The position numbers and the translations under genes are program-made. Below, in pieces: positions 8,699-17,652 of a stretch of 64,000 nt of DNA. The notes below the pieces were generated by a model. That model did no database searches. It was not told where the DNA came from and was given only the letters and a program-made list of their open reading frames with translations. The DNA is taken from positions 62,001 to 126,000 of the forward strand of contig CAKUZB010000006.1 in assembly GCA_934717745.1 (NCBI GenBank). The letters run 5' to 3'. The stretch is from an uncultured Candidatus Melainabacteria bacterium (GTDB lineage Bacteria; Cyanobacteriota; Vampirovibrionia; Gastranaerophilales; Gastranaerophilaceae). The stretch's first letter is position 1, and each line of letters opens with the position of its first letter.

Positions 8699-9745
8699 AT
8701 GAAAAAAGTTGCAGTAGCGTTAAGTGGTGGAGTAGACAGTAGCGTTACGGCTTTGTTATTGAAACAAAGAGGCTACGAAGTTATCGGTATTACCGGAAAA
8801 ATGACAGATACTCCTTCAGCACAACAAGTTTGTGATAATGCAAAAATTGTAGCAGATAAACTTGAAATTCCGCATTATGTATTGGACTTAAGCGAAAGAT
8901 TTAAAAAAGATGTTATTGAATATTTTAATGATTCTTATTTAAAAAGTGAAACTCCAAACCCTTGTGCAATGTGTAATAAGTGCATAAAATGGGGAGCAAT
9001 TTTTGATTACGCAATAAACGAATTAGGTTGTGATTACTTTGCCACAGGTCATTATGCAAATATTCAAAAAGTTAATGAAAAATATTATACAATGTTTCCT
9101 GCAAAAGACCCTAGAAAAGACCAATTGTACTTTTTATTCAGCCTAAGTCAAGAACAATTTTCAAAAACTTTGTTTCCACTTTATGAATATGAAAAATCAG
9201 AAATCAGAGAAATTGCAGAAAAATATGATTTGCCTTCAAAATCAGCAAAAGATTCTCAAGATATTTGCTTTATTCCAAAACCAAAAACCTTGAAAGAATA
9301 CTTATTTGAAACCATTGGGAAAAAACGTGGAGATTTTATAGATATTTTAACAGGTAAAAAAATCGGAGAACACGACGGTTGTTACCAATACACTGTCGGA
9401 CAACGCAAAGGGCTTGATATAGGTGGAACTCCAAATCCATTATATGTTGTAAAAATTGATGCAAACACAAATACTGTTTACGTTGGCGAAAAAGATAAGG
9501 CTTATGAAACAAAACTTACATTGAAAGATGTAAAAAAAACATATCCGTTTGAAGAAAATTCTTTTGATGTAATGACAAAAATTAGATATAATATGCCATT
9601 TGTGAAAGCACACGTTGAAATTAACGGCGACAGAGCAGAAATGACATTTCCGGAACCGGTATACTCAGTAACCCCTGGACAAGCAAGTGTTTGGTATGAC
9701 ATAAATGACGGTCATTTGCTTGGTGGTGGTTGGATTACAGAGTAA
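8699..9745 (+). CDS. mnmA: tRNA-specific 2-thiouridylase MnmA
   Basis: 348 aa. MnmA adenylates and thiolates U34 in tRNA-Lys, -Glu and -Gln. Visible signatures: PP-loop ALSGGVDSS at residues 8-16, NPCAMCNKCIKWG with the first catalytic cysteine near residue 92, FATGHYA, DQLYFL, and KDSQDICFIP with the second catalytic cysteine near 191, followed by the beta-barrel with YTVGQRKGL and TPGQASVWY near the end. GGAG Shine-Dalgarno spaced 6 nt from the ATG. It converges on the membrane-protein gene at 9754 with only 8 bp between stop codons. Confidence 0.97.
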   Translation: MKKVAVALSGGVDSSVTALLLKQRGYEVIGITGKMTDTPSAQQVCDNAKIVADKLEIPHYVLDLSERFKKDVIEYFNDSYLKSETPNPCAMCNKCIKWGAIFDYAINELGCDYFATGHYANIQKVNEKYYTMFPAKDPRKDQLYFLFSLSQEQFSKTLFPLYEYEKSEIREIAEKYDLPSKSAKDSQDICFIPKPKTLKEYLFETIGKKRGDFIDILTGKKIGEHDGCYQYTVGQRKGLDIGGTPNPLYVVKIDANTNTVYVGEKDKAYETKLTLKDVKKTYPFEENSFDVMTKIRYNMPFVKAHVEINGDRAEMTFPEPVYSVTPGQASVWYDINDGHLLGGGWITE

Positions 9746-9753
9746 TATAAAAG

Positions 9754-10404
9754 TTAGCCTTGATTTTCGTATTTAAAAAGTTTCAAAAACATATCAGCAA
9801 AAACCCCAACAGTTAAGGCAGAAACTAGAGTTCCTTCTCTTAACCCAACAATTGTATGTAAACCCAAAAAACTTATAATAAGAGCAATAACTACTAATAT
9901 AGAATCAAAAGAAACCTTAATTTTTCCAAAATTCCAACCGGTTGTTTCAAAAATAACTTTCACTAAACCATCACCTGGCATATAAGTTAAATTTGCGTAA
10001 ATAGTTGTTGCAAGTCCAAGTCCTAAAATAGCAGAACCTGAAATTACTAAAAACATATTCCAAATGTATGCACCTGAATGAAGAAAACTTGTCAAAAACA
10101 TACTTAAATCCATAAATACGCCTGTTAAAAACGCAATTGGAAGTTGAACCAATTGTATTGGTGGAAATTTTCTTTTTAAAATACAAATTTGTCCCAACAA
10201 AAAAATAACATTTAGAACAAAAGTTGCCATACCAAAAGTAATTTTCGAATTTACAAGAGAAGTTACATAGGCCGGCGATGAAATAGGCGAAGTGCCTAAA
10301 TCTCCACGAGTTGTAACAGCGATTCCATAACAACTAATAAACATACCTAAAACGAACAAAAATGTCTTTACAGCATACTTAGTCTTACCATGTAACTTTT
10401 CCAT
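9754..10404 (-). CDS. YitT/YczE-type integral membrane protein
   Basis: 216 aa, about five or six hydrophobic segments, no signal peptide. The N-terminal portion (GIAVTTRGDLGTSPISSP) and the LTYMPGDGLVKVI segment resemble the YczE/YyaS/YitT group of bacterial membrane proteins of unknown transport or regulatory function (DUF6198-like). Shine-Dalgarno TAGGAGAAG before the ATG and a TATAAT on the minus strand at about 10438-10443 indicate its own promoter in the 51-bp gap after the glycan locus. Assignment is by motif resemblance only. Confidence 0.6.
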   Translation of the reverse strand: MEKLHGKTKYAVKTFLFVLGMFISCYGIAVTTRGDLGTSPISSPAYVTSLVNSKITFGMATFVLNVIFLLGQICILKRKFPPIQLVQLPIAFLTGVFMDLSMFLTSFLHSGAYIWNMFLVISGSAILGLGLATTIYANLTYMPGDGLVKVIFETTGWNFGKIKVSFDSILVVIALIISFLGLHTIVGLREGTLVSALTVGVFADMFLKLFKYENQG

Positions 10405-10455
10405 ACTTCTCCTAAAAATTTCAAAATATATGAATTTATTATAACTGAAAAATTA

Positions 10456-11487
10456 TTAAACATTTTTTAAATCAAAAGCCATTTGAATAATTTTATCTTC
10501 ATTGTCTAAATTTACTAATGGTTTTGATTTTTTTACCTTTATTTTATTTTTAATTTTTACTTTAAAAAATCCAAAATTATAAATTTTATAAATATTTTTT
10601 GCAAACTTACAACTTTGCAAAAACATTTTCATACCATAATCAGTCAAATAATTTTCAAGTAACTTATTATAATTTTCGACTAAATCTGAAGGAAGTTTAT
10701 CTCGTCCACGCCTCAAAACTTGAAACATATATTTAATAAACGATTTATAATTTTCTTTATATAAACCTTGTTTTTGTAAAAATTCTCTATTTTTTTTAAT
10801 ATACCAAAAAGAATTTATACCATCTTTTGTTGAATTTTCAGTAATAGAATTTGGATTTTTTATATAGTTATAAAAAGTTTTATCTGTATAACTTATTTTT
10901 GCTAAAAATTTAACTTGAATTGTAAATAATTGATCTTCAAAACAATTACCTATACCAAATTTTATTTCATTTGATTTTATAAATTCAGTTTTATACAAAC
11001 GTCCCCATGGAGATAATCTTGGTAGATAAGGATAGTCTTTTTTAATTTTATAGTTATAAATTTGATTTTCTTTATATTTTAAATATCCAAATTTAATTTC
11101 TTCGCCTATTTTTGACGGATAATAATATTTAGTTGCACATTCAACTAAATCTACATTTAACAATTCTGCTTTATTGTACATAACTTCGCACATTGTTAAA
11201 TCAAGCCAATCATCAGAATCTAAAAACATCAAGTATTTACCCTTGGCTAAATAAATTCCCGCATTTCTGGAATTACCTGCACCAATATTTTTTTCATTAT
11301 TTATAATTTTTATTCTAGAATCTTTCTTCGTATACTCATATAAAATGTTCAAAGAGTTATCTTTAGAACAATCATTAATACAAATAATCTCAATATCTTG
11401 TATTGTTTGATGAATACAAGAATCTAATGCTCTTTTTAAATATTTTTCTGCATTGTATATAGGCATAATTATTGATACTTTTGGCAT
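10456..11487 (-). CDS. Family 2 glycosyltransferase
   Basis: 343 aa cytoplasmic GT-A enzyme. The N-terminal 210 residues have the family layout: KVSIIMPIYNAEKYLKRAL, then EIICINDCSKDNS, NIGAGNSRNAG and the metal-binding MFLDSDDWLD near residue 92. A helical C-terminal part rich in Lys, Phe and Tyr is probably for membrane or acceptor contact. As the last gene of the minus-strand glycan locus, 14 bp after the pyruvyl transferase gene, it likely adds one sugar to a surface polymer; donor and acceptor cannot be read from sequence. Confidence 0.88.
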   Translation of the reverse strand: MPKVSIIMPIYNAEKYLKRALDSCIHQTIQDIEIICINDCSKDNSLNILYEYTKKDSRIKIINNEKNIGAGNSRNAGIYLAKGKYLMFLDSDDWLDLTMCEVMYNKAELLNVDLVECATKYYYPSKIGEEIKFGYLKYKENQIYNYKIKKDYPYLPRLSPWGRLYKTEFIKSNEIKFGIGNCFEDQLFTIQVKFLAKISYTDKTFYNYIKNPNSITENSTKDGINSFWYIKKNREFLQKQGLYKENYKSFIKYMFQVLRRGRDKLPSDLVENYNKLLENYLTDYGMKMFLQSCKFAKNIYKIYNFGFFKVKIKNKIKVKKSKPLVNLDNEDKIIQMAFDLKNV

Positions 11488-11501
11488 TATATCTCCTTTA
11501 A

Positions 11502-12698
11502 TTATTCCTTAGAGCGATTTATTTCAAATATAAATTCTTCTAAATGCTCTTTCGTTTTATTTTTTAACTCGTTAACCTTATTTTGTATATTATTTTCATT
11601 TATTATTTCTTCAAATTTTGAAAAAATATTATCGTAATTATTCATTTCCTCGCACGAAAAAAATCTTTCATTTATATCTAAATGTTTTGCAAACCACTTG
11701 ATTTTATCATTCCAAATTAAACCTATAGTTGGAATATTAAATGAAGTTGCAATAATGTGAGCATGCATTCTATTCGCAATTAGTCCTTTATATTGTGTAA
11801 TCAAAGAAATAAGTTCTTGAGATGTTTTTGGACGAGGAGCAATAATGTCAATGTTTGGTTCAATGTTTAATTTTTCTAAAATTTTTAGACCAAAATTATA
11901 ATCGGCTAATGTACCATTTGTAAATAACTGCCATTTTTGCTTCTTTTCATCTAATTTTTTAATCATTGAAATATAAAAATTAATCAAATCATCTTCAGAA
12001 ATAAATCGCCCATTAACAGTAAAAATTCCAGGACGTATTGTGCCTATTCCAATTAAATCCTGTTGACAATTTTGTGTGTACAATGATGACGACCATAGTG
12101 CAGGATCACCAACAACTACATCAGATTTCATATTAGGCCTAAATTTTAATAGTGAATCTATATCATCTCTAGTTGTAATTCCTTTCACACATTTTTCATT
12201 TATCAATCTTTTTATTAATCGTGAAAATATATTTTTATCATCATAACCTTCTATCCCAATAGCATTAAAATAGACCGGCACATTATACTTTTTACAATAT
12301 TTTATAATGCAATAATCGGCAGCCCAAAATTCTTGAGAAATATATTTGAGCATTCCCCCACCGCCAAATATAACTGCATCTGAATTTTTAATAATAGGTT
12401 CATAATATTGTTTAAAAATATTATTTGGAAGTAATAAATATAACCTAAAAATAAAATACGTATAGAATTGTCCGAGAAGACTTCTAACTTTATTACATCG
12501 ATGTCTTAAAAATTTTGTAATCCAATAAGCATTATAGTTTGGTGGAGGAAATAGTGTCCTTTTTGATATATTTGCATTAATATTATTTTCTTTACATATT
12601 TTCATTGCTAGATATTCACAGGTATCAACAATTACCGGATCGCCAATATTCACATCTTCCATGAAACCAAAAATATTAATTTGTATTTGCTTATTCAT
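11502..12698 (-). CDS. Polysaccharide pyruvyl transferase family protein
   Basis: 398 aa. The family moves a pyruvyl group from PEP onto a sugar hydroxyl as a ketal, giving an acidic cell-surface glycan; some relatives are glycosyltransferases. Diagnostic parts are the N-terminal NIGDPVIVDTCEYLA, the glycine-rich DAVIFGGGGMLKY near residue 110, VVGDPALW near 205, and the C-terminal GLIANRMHAHIIATSFNIP followed by the W-D-x-K segment IGLIWNDKIK. Its start codon overlaps the stop of the upstream fusion gene by 8 bp, which points to translational coupling. Confidence 0.85.
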   Translation of the reverse strand: MNKQIQINIFGFMEDVNIGDPVIVDTCEYLAMKICKENNINANISKRTLFPPPNYNAYWITKFLRHRCNKVRSLLGQFYTYFIFRLYLLLPNNIFKQYYEPIIKNSDAVIFGGGGMLKYISQEFWAADYCIIKYCKKYNVPVYFNAIGIEGYDDKNIFSRLIKRLINEKCVKGITTRDDIDSLLKFRPNMKSDVVVGDPALWSSSLYTQNCQQDLIGIGTIRPGIFTVNGRFISEDDLINFYISMIKKLDEKKQKWQLFTNGTLADYNFGLKILEKLNIEPNIDIIAPRPKTSQELISLITQYKGLIANRMHAHIIATSFNIPTIGLIWNDKIKWFAKHLDINERFFSCEEMNNYDNIFSKFEEIINENNIQNKVNELKNKTKEHLEEFIFEINRSKE

Positions 12699-15012
12699 TC
12701 ATTATCCCCTCAATTAAGTCAACAACTCGTTCTGAAGCATGTCCGTCTTCCATACAACCTTTATCTTTTAAAAATTGTTCCACTTCGTTTTTATATTTTT
12801 CATAATCAAAGTTTTTGATATTTTTAATTAATTGTTCATTATTTGGTGCAACAGGAAATGGTGTACTTTCTAGTGGATAATAAAAACCTCTTTCTGTATT
12901 ATAATCTTCTATATCTGTTGCAAAAATAAACGCAGGTTTTCTTGATAACATAAAATCAAATATACAACTTGAATAATCTGTTATCATCGAATCAACAGAA
13001 ACCAACAATTCTTGTATATCGGAATATTTTGTTACATCAAAAATTTTTTTATCATCAAAATTATATAATTTAGTCGAAAATTTTGAAGCATTTGGGTGTA
13101 ATCTGACCATTATTACCCATTCTTGATTAGTTTGTTCACTTAACGTTAATAATAAATTTTCAATATTTAAATTATAACAACCTAAATCTCCATTATCTCT
13201 ATACGACGGTGCATACAATAAAACTTTTTTATTTAAATCAATATTATATACACTAAAAATTTTATTTTTTATTTGTTCTTTTCGCTCATCATTCCAAAAG
13301 AAAATATCATTTCTTGGGTGTCCAAATTTACAAAAATCTTCAAACCAATCAAGCCCATTTTTAAATACGTTTTCTTCAAAATTCGAATTAGATATCAAAT
13401 AATCCGTATACCCTAAATCTAAATTGGTTAAACTATGCCAAGCATTTGAAAAAAATTTATTATTAGCATTTTCTACTGAATAATCAATTTTTTTTATACC
13501 AAGAGAGCCATGCCAAGTTTGAATATATTTTTGATTTTCTTTTTTTATCCAACCTTTACTGATATATTTATTACAATGAACATTACTTATAATTAATTTT
13601 GCAGATGAGAAGTCTTCAATACATTTTTTACCATTGTTTTTAATTTTTTTAACTTCTTTTGGAAAACTAACGTCTTTTAAATTTTCCTCTTTACACATCC
13701 AAAATATTTCATAAGGTAAATTTCTTCGCAAAATTTCTTCAATAATATATTTTGGATTGCAGCCATAACCATTTCCACTAAAATTATTAACAACAATCTT
13801 ATTTGATTGAATTTTAAAATTTCCATATTTTTTATTAAAAAATTTTGTTTTATCAATTTTGAATGTAAATCCCAAAATTGTAATAAATTTATTTAATCCA
13901 ATATTTTTTGCAGAAAATATTGTTTGTAAAAAATTATTTTGTAGCGTAAAATTGTTACTATTAATTTTATGATTTCTAAAATTAGCAATTAGTCGCTTAA
14001 ACATTTCTTTCAAATCAACTTTGGCTTGCCAAGTCGTGTCTAAAAAATATTTAGTAGTATCTAAATAATATTTAGTCGTGTCAGGATAGTATTTATCATC
14101 TATATTAAACACCAAATTTGTTGATTTATAAGTTTTGCATAACATTTCTGCCATTTCTTTTATTGAACAAGTTGTGTCAGAATTTGCTACATTATAAATC
14201 TCTCCGTTTTTGCCTTTTTCCAGCATTGATAAAACTGCTGAAACGCAGTCTGTAACATACAAATAACTTCTTACAGTTTTACCCTCTGTTTTTAGAGTAA
14301 TATCTCTTTTTTCAACGATACATCTTGCAAATTCTGCAAAAATACGTCCGTCATTATAATCAACTCCCGCACCTATTGTTTGTGCCAGTCTTGCAATTTT
14401 TACAGGTAAGTTATATTCCTTAAAATATGAAACACACATCGCCTCTGCAAGTCTTTTACCCTCAGGGTATGAATTTCTAACTTTTGCTAAATCAATATAA
14501 CCGTAATCAGTTTCTTTTAGAGGTTCAACTCTTTCAGTATCAGTATTTCCAAACACTTCCATTGATGAAAGATAAACAACACTTTTAACTTCTTTTTTCT
14601 TTGCAAAATCTAAAATATTTTTAGTACCTTGCACAATCGAATTTATTGTTTCCACCGGTTTTTCTACAAAACTCTTTGAAGATGTGCTATTTGCAGTATG
14701 AATTATATAATCAACTCTTAATTTAGTTTTTAAAGGTCTTGTTATATCCTGTACAACAAATTTTAATTTATTTGTCTTGTTTTTATCGAAAATATCTTTT
14801 GCTTTCTTTTTATTTCTAACCAAAGCAACAACTGTTATATTGGTATTTTTAACCTCATTTGCATACAATAATGCACTTACAACTTGTTTCCCGATTAAAC
14901 CGGTAGCACCGGTAATTAAAACTGTTGAATTTTTGAAAAAGTCAAAATTTACATATTCTGAATTTATAATTTCTTTCGTATCATTTTTTTCTATCTTTGT
15001 ATTAAATATCAT
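12691..15012 (-). CDS. Fusion of an NAD-dependent SDR epimerase/dehydratase with a CDP-glycerol-type polymer transferase
   Basis: 773 aa in two parts. Residues about 25-335 are an extended SDR: ITGATGLIGKQVV for NAD binding, VYLSSMEVFG with the catalytic serine region, and YPEGKRLAEA with the Y-x-x-x-K pair. Residues about 390-773 are a CDP-glycerol glycerophosphotransferase (TagB/TagF) domain: QTWHGSLGIKK, SNSNFEE, GHPRNDIFF, LLYAPSYRD, MVRLHPNAS and ITDYSSCIFDFM. Such transferases build polyol-phosphate chains on membrane acceptors. Odd feature: at the end of the SDR (about residues 307-327) a 7-residue unit, x-D-T-T-K-Y-x, is repeated in tandem. The cytidylyltransferase just upstream suggests that SDR, nucleotidyltransferase and transferase act in one pathway. 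Confidence 0.85.
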   Translation of the reverse strand: MIFNTKIEKNDTKEIINSEYVNFDFFKNSTVLITGATGLIGKQVVSALLYANEVKNTNITVVALVRNKKKAKDIFDKNKTNKLKFVVQDITRPLKTKLRVDYIIHTANSTSSKSFVEKPVETINSIVQGTKNILDFAKKKEVKSVVYLSSMEVFGNTDTERVEPLKETDYGYIDLAKVRNSYPEGKRLAEAMCVSYFKEYNLPVKIARLAQTIGAGVDYNDGRIFAEFARCIVEKRDITLKTEGKTVRSYLYVTDCVSAVLSMLEKGKNGEIYNVANSDTTCSIKEMAEMLCKTYKSTNLVFNIDDKYYPDTTKYYLDTTKYFLDTTWQAKVDLKEMFKRLIANFRNHKINSNNFTLQNNFLQTIFSAKNIGLNKFITILGFTFKIDKTKFFNKKYGNFKIQSNKIVVNNFSGNGYGCNPKYIIEEILRRNLPYEIFWMCKEENLKDVSFPKEVKKIKNNGKKCIEDFSSAKLIISNVHCNKYISKGWIKKENQKYIQTWHGSLGIKKIDYSVENANNKFFSNAWHSLTNLDLGYTDYLISNSNFEENVFKNGLDWFEDFCKFGHPRNDIFFWNDERKEQIKNKIFSVYNIDLNKKVLLYAPSYRDNGDLGCYNLNIENLLLTLSEQTNQEWVIMVRLHPNASKFSTKLYNFDDKKIFDVTKYSDIQELLVSVDSMITDYSSCIFDFMLSRKPAFIFATDIEDYNTERGFYYPLESTPFPVAPNNEQLIKNIKNFDYEKYKNEVEQFLKDKGCMEDGHASERVVDLIEGIMNE
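14033..14095 (-). repeat. Three tandem 21-bp units inside the SDR coding region
   Basis: Units at 14033-14053, 14054-14074 and 14075-14095 differ by a few bases each. They keep the reading frame and encode consecutive DTTKY-like heptads near the end of the SDR domain. A single unit would match the usual conserved 'D-T-S/T-K' segment that precedes the final SDR helix. Confidence 0.85.
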
Positions 15013-15027
15013 ATTTAATCTTTCCGG

Positions 15028-15774
15028 TTAATTTTCTTCTATCAAGTCAAATGCTTCCAAGTCCTCTTTAAATCTAATCAAGGCTCTCAAAATATATAAG
15101 TCTTCAATAGTCGTAATTTTTATATTTCCACGATTTCCTTCAATCATATATGTTGGCAAATTCAATGTTTTGAATAGAGTACAAGAATCAACTATATCCT
15201 CATAATTTGGATTAATCTTTTGCATTTTTTCGTGTGCGTCTACAATTTCACCTAACTTAAAACTTTGAGGTGCTTGAGCAGAATAAGTATTTTTTCTATA
15301 CGGAACTTGTTCCGGATTAATTCCATTTTCACTAATCAAAATTGTTTCATGACAAGATGTACAAGTTATTGCATTTCCATTTTCTTTTGCACACCTTATA
15401 TTTTCTGAAATAACTTTTGGCGTAATATTTGGTCTTACACCGTCGTGAATTAAAACAATATCATCTTTTGAATTTTCGGATTGAGCCAATTTTAAAGCAT
15501 TATAAATAGAATTTTGACCGGTTTCTCCACCTTTTACTATACCAACTGCCTTAGTTATATAATAATGTTTTACCAACTCTTGCATATATTCATAATAATC
15601 AGGGTGAATTGCAATATAAATTTTATCAATTTCTTTATGTTCTTGAAAAAGTTCTAAAGTATGGATAATAATAGGTTTATTATTAATTTTTAAAAATTGT
15701 TTTGGAGTAGAGTTACTTTTTTCTTTTGCCAGCCTTCTTCCGACACCACCTGCAAAAATAATTGCAATATTCAT
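15028..15774 (-). CDS. IspD/TarI-type cytidylyltransferase, probably polyol-5-phosphate cytidylyltransferase
   Basis: 248 aa. The fold transfers CMP from CTP to an alditol phosphate. Motifs: IIFAGGVGRRL with the CTP-binding glycines, TPKQFLKINNKPI, KGGETGQNSIYNAL, LIHDGVRPNI and the C-terminal GNRGNIKITTIEDLYIL. Housekeeping IspD (MEP pathway) shares these, but the FAGGVG start and the position between two CDP-glycerol-type transferases favour a TarI-like role making CDP-ribitol or CDP-glycerol for a surface polymer. Stop codon is 15 bp before the fusion gene and start is 1 bp after the next transferase stop, so it is in the same operon. Confidence 0.82.
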   Translation of the reverse strand: MNIAIIFAGGVGRRLAKEKSNSTPKQFLKINNKPIIIHTLELFQEHKEIDKIYIAIHPDYYEYMQELVKHYYITKAVGIVKGGETGQNSIYNALKLAQSENSKDDIVLIHDGVRPNITPKVISENIRCAKENGNAITCTSCHETILISENGINPEQVPYRKNTYSAQAPQSFKLGEIVDAHEKMQKINPNYEDIVDSCTLFKTLNLPTYMIEGNRGNIKITTIEDLYILRALIRFKEDLEAFDLIEEN

Positions 15775-15775
15775 A

Positions 15776-17035
15776 TTATTTCTCCTCTAAAATTGAAACA
15801 ATGTTATTCGCAATAAAATTAGCAACACTAACTTTTTGGTGAATTAATACATTTTCAATTATATTTTTTCTTGTTGTTAATAAATTATCATCATTTTTTA
15901 TTAATAATTTGTCTATTAATGTATTGATTTCGTCAGTATTTCTTGCGTCATAATATCCTGAAATAATTTTTTTACCATAATCATTAAATCCAACAGAATT
16001 TTTATTTATCAAATGAATTACCGGCTTTTCTGTTTGTAAATATTCAGATAAAAATGAATTACAATCAGTAATTAATAAATCCGAACATCTAAACATATCA
16101 AAATAACTTGTTCCTTCAAAAATTTGAACATTTTCCATTTTTTTCAATTCATCAAAATATTTTATCATTTCATCTTGCGTCATAAAATGAATTCTAATAA
16201 TTTGACGCATTAAATCAGGATGAGGTTTAACTATAAATTCATATTCAGAATGATTTTTTATATAATCAAAAAAGAATTTGTAGTTCCAATCAAAAGTTCC
16301 AAAATTTAAAACACTCCCTTTGTAAAAAGAAAAATGCGGAGCCCAAATGATTCTTTTTTTATTAGTTTTCCAAATTTGATTTTCCAAATTTATATCTTTT
16401 TTATAAGCATCTAATTTTAACGAACCTGATACAACAACTTGTTCATCTTTAAACCCATGAGTTTTCAAAAAATCTTTTGTGGACTGATTGTCGATATAAT
16501 ATCTAAAAACTTTGTTCAAAAAACCTAAGTCATATTCATTTTTGCCGTTGGTTGTTGAAGACCCGTAACTACAATAAAAAGAAAGAGCATATTTTGATGT
16601 TGCATAAATATTTTGAGATTTATCAACATGCCCCGCTTGTTCATAAAAAATTATATCCGGTTTAAATTTGCTTAAAGAGATATACTTTTTTTTATCAAAA
16701 TCAAATCCGTAAGATACATTCATTCCTTTATTTTTAAAATAATCATAAGATTTTTCTAGCACGTTTTTAAAATCTAAAAAGTCGTATTTGTGTTTTAATA
16801 AAGGTTTTTTAACGGTTAAAATAATTTCTACCTGAAACTTAGGATTTTTACTCAATTCTTCATATAAAGATTGATATGACCATTTTGAAATTTCACTGTT
16901 TAAGAAAATAATTTTCAAAGGTCTTTTTGCATATTCTACTTTTAGTTTTTTAACCAATTCAGAATAATTTTTATCAACTATTTTATTTTTATACTTTAAT
17001 ACTAAGGTTTTTACAATATTCATTATAATTTTCAA
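15776..17035 (-). CDS. CDP-glycerol glycerophosphotransferase family protein
   Basis: 419 aa from a TTG at 17035 that has a well-spaced AAAGG; the ATG at 17021-17023 (415 aa) is the alternative. The C-terminal half shows the polymer-transferase motifs: YEQAGHVDKS and CSYGSSTTNGK, VVSGSLKLDAYK, RIIWAPHFSFYKG, FIVKPHPDLM and LLITDCNSFLSEYL with the conserved D-x-x-S. Family members transfer glycerol- or ribitol-phosphate from the CDP form to membrane-linked acceptors. The N-terminal 170 residues are not recognisable. It directly precedes the cytidylyltransferase gene and so probably uses its product. Confidence 0.85.
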   Translation of the reverse strand: MKIIMNIVKTLVLKYKNKIVDKNYSELVKKLKVEYAKRPLKIIFLNSEISKWSYQSLYEELSKNPKFQVEIILTVKKPLLKHKYDFLDFKNVLEKSYDYFKNKGMNVSYGFDFDKKKYISLSKFKPDIIFYEQAGHVDKSQNIYATSKYALSFYCSYGSSTTNGKNEYDLGFLNKVFRYYIDNQSTKDFLKTHGFKDEQVVVSGSLKLDAYKKDINLENQIWKTNKKRIIWAPHFSFYKGSVLNFGTFDWNYKFFFDYIKNHSEYEFIVKPHPDLMRQIIRIHFMTQDEMIKYFDELKKMENVQIFEGTSYFDMFRCSDLLITDCNSFLSEYLQTEKPVIHLINKNSVGFNDYGKKIISGYYDARNTDEINTLIDKLLIKNDDNLLTTRKNIIENVLIHQKVSVANFIANNIVSILEEK

Positions 17036-17055
17036 TTTACCTTTTGCATTGAAAT

Positions 17056-17370
17056 TTAATACTTAACAGACAGGTAAAACTTATACATCAATTTTGCAAG
17101 TTTTTCGTCATTTTTCATTGCATTTGTCATTTCTGTAATTAATTCTTTTGTTGATTTATTGTATTCGCAATAAAAGATTTCACTGGGATTAATTTTTAAG
17201 ACATTAAGCAACTTATCTAAATTTTCTGCACTTGGGAAATATTTTCCATTTTCAATATTACTCAGACTTACTGTTTCAATATCTATCAACTCTGCTACTT
17301 GTTCTTGAGTTAATTTTTTTGATTTTCGTATTTCTTGTAATCTTTTTCCTAAAAGTTTTTTAATAGACAT
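17056..17370 (-). CDS. XRE-family transcriptional regulator
   Basis: 104 aa. Residues about 7-62 are a canonical Cro/C1 helix-turn-helix: LGKRLQEIRKSKKLTQEQVA, then the recognition segment ETVSLSNIENGKYFPSAENL. The short C-terminal helix has no sensor domain. GAGG ribosome-binding site. First gene of the minus-strand run that leads into the glycan locus (20 bp before the next gene), so it may control that locus and itself. Confidence 0.88.
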   Translation of the reverse strand: MSIKKLLGKRLQEIRKSKKLTQEQVAELIDIETVSLSNIENGKYFPSAENLDKLLNVLKINPSEIFYCEYNKSTKELITEMTNAMKNDEKLAKLMYKFYLSVKY

Positions 17371-17461
17371 ATTTCCTCTAAATTATAATTATCAAATAAA
17401 AAGCCCTTATTATACATTATGCACAACATAATAAATCCTTTTATTTTTAATGTTTTACATG

Positions 17462-17467
17462 TATAAT
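17462..17467 (+). promoter_or_regulatory. Isolated TATAAT in the gap between the XRE gene and the nucleotidase gene
   Basis: A consensus -10 on the plus strand with a TG directly in front. Nothing coding follows on that strand before the hairpin terminator at 17606-17631, so transcription from it would give an untranslated RNA of about 160 nt. Both neighbours are on the minus strand. No clear -35 seen. Confidence 0.25.
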
Positions 17468-17605
17468 ACACGCAAAACTACAAAAAACAATAAAAATATA
17501 AAGTTTTAGTTTAACAAAAGGATTCTTTATACAGAAAGACTAACTTGATTTAGTTTTTTGTTAGTGTGATTTCAACAATGTACAAAAGATAATAGAATAA
17601 ACACA

Positions 17606-17631
17606 AAAAGACTTCTAAAAAGAAGTCTTTT
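17606..17631. terminator. Bidirectional intrinsic terminator
   Basis: Perfect 11-bp stem AAAAGACTTCT/AGAAGTCTTTT with an AAAA loop, flanked by A and T tracts on both sides. It lies 21 bp after the stop of the minus-strand nucleotidase gene. Confidence 0.8.
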
Positions 17632-17652
17632 TTATTTTATCCGAAACCAAAA

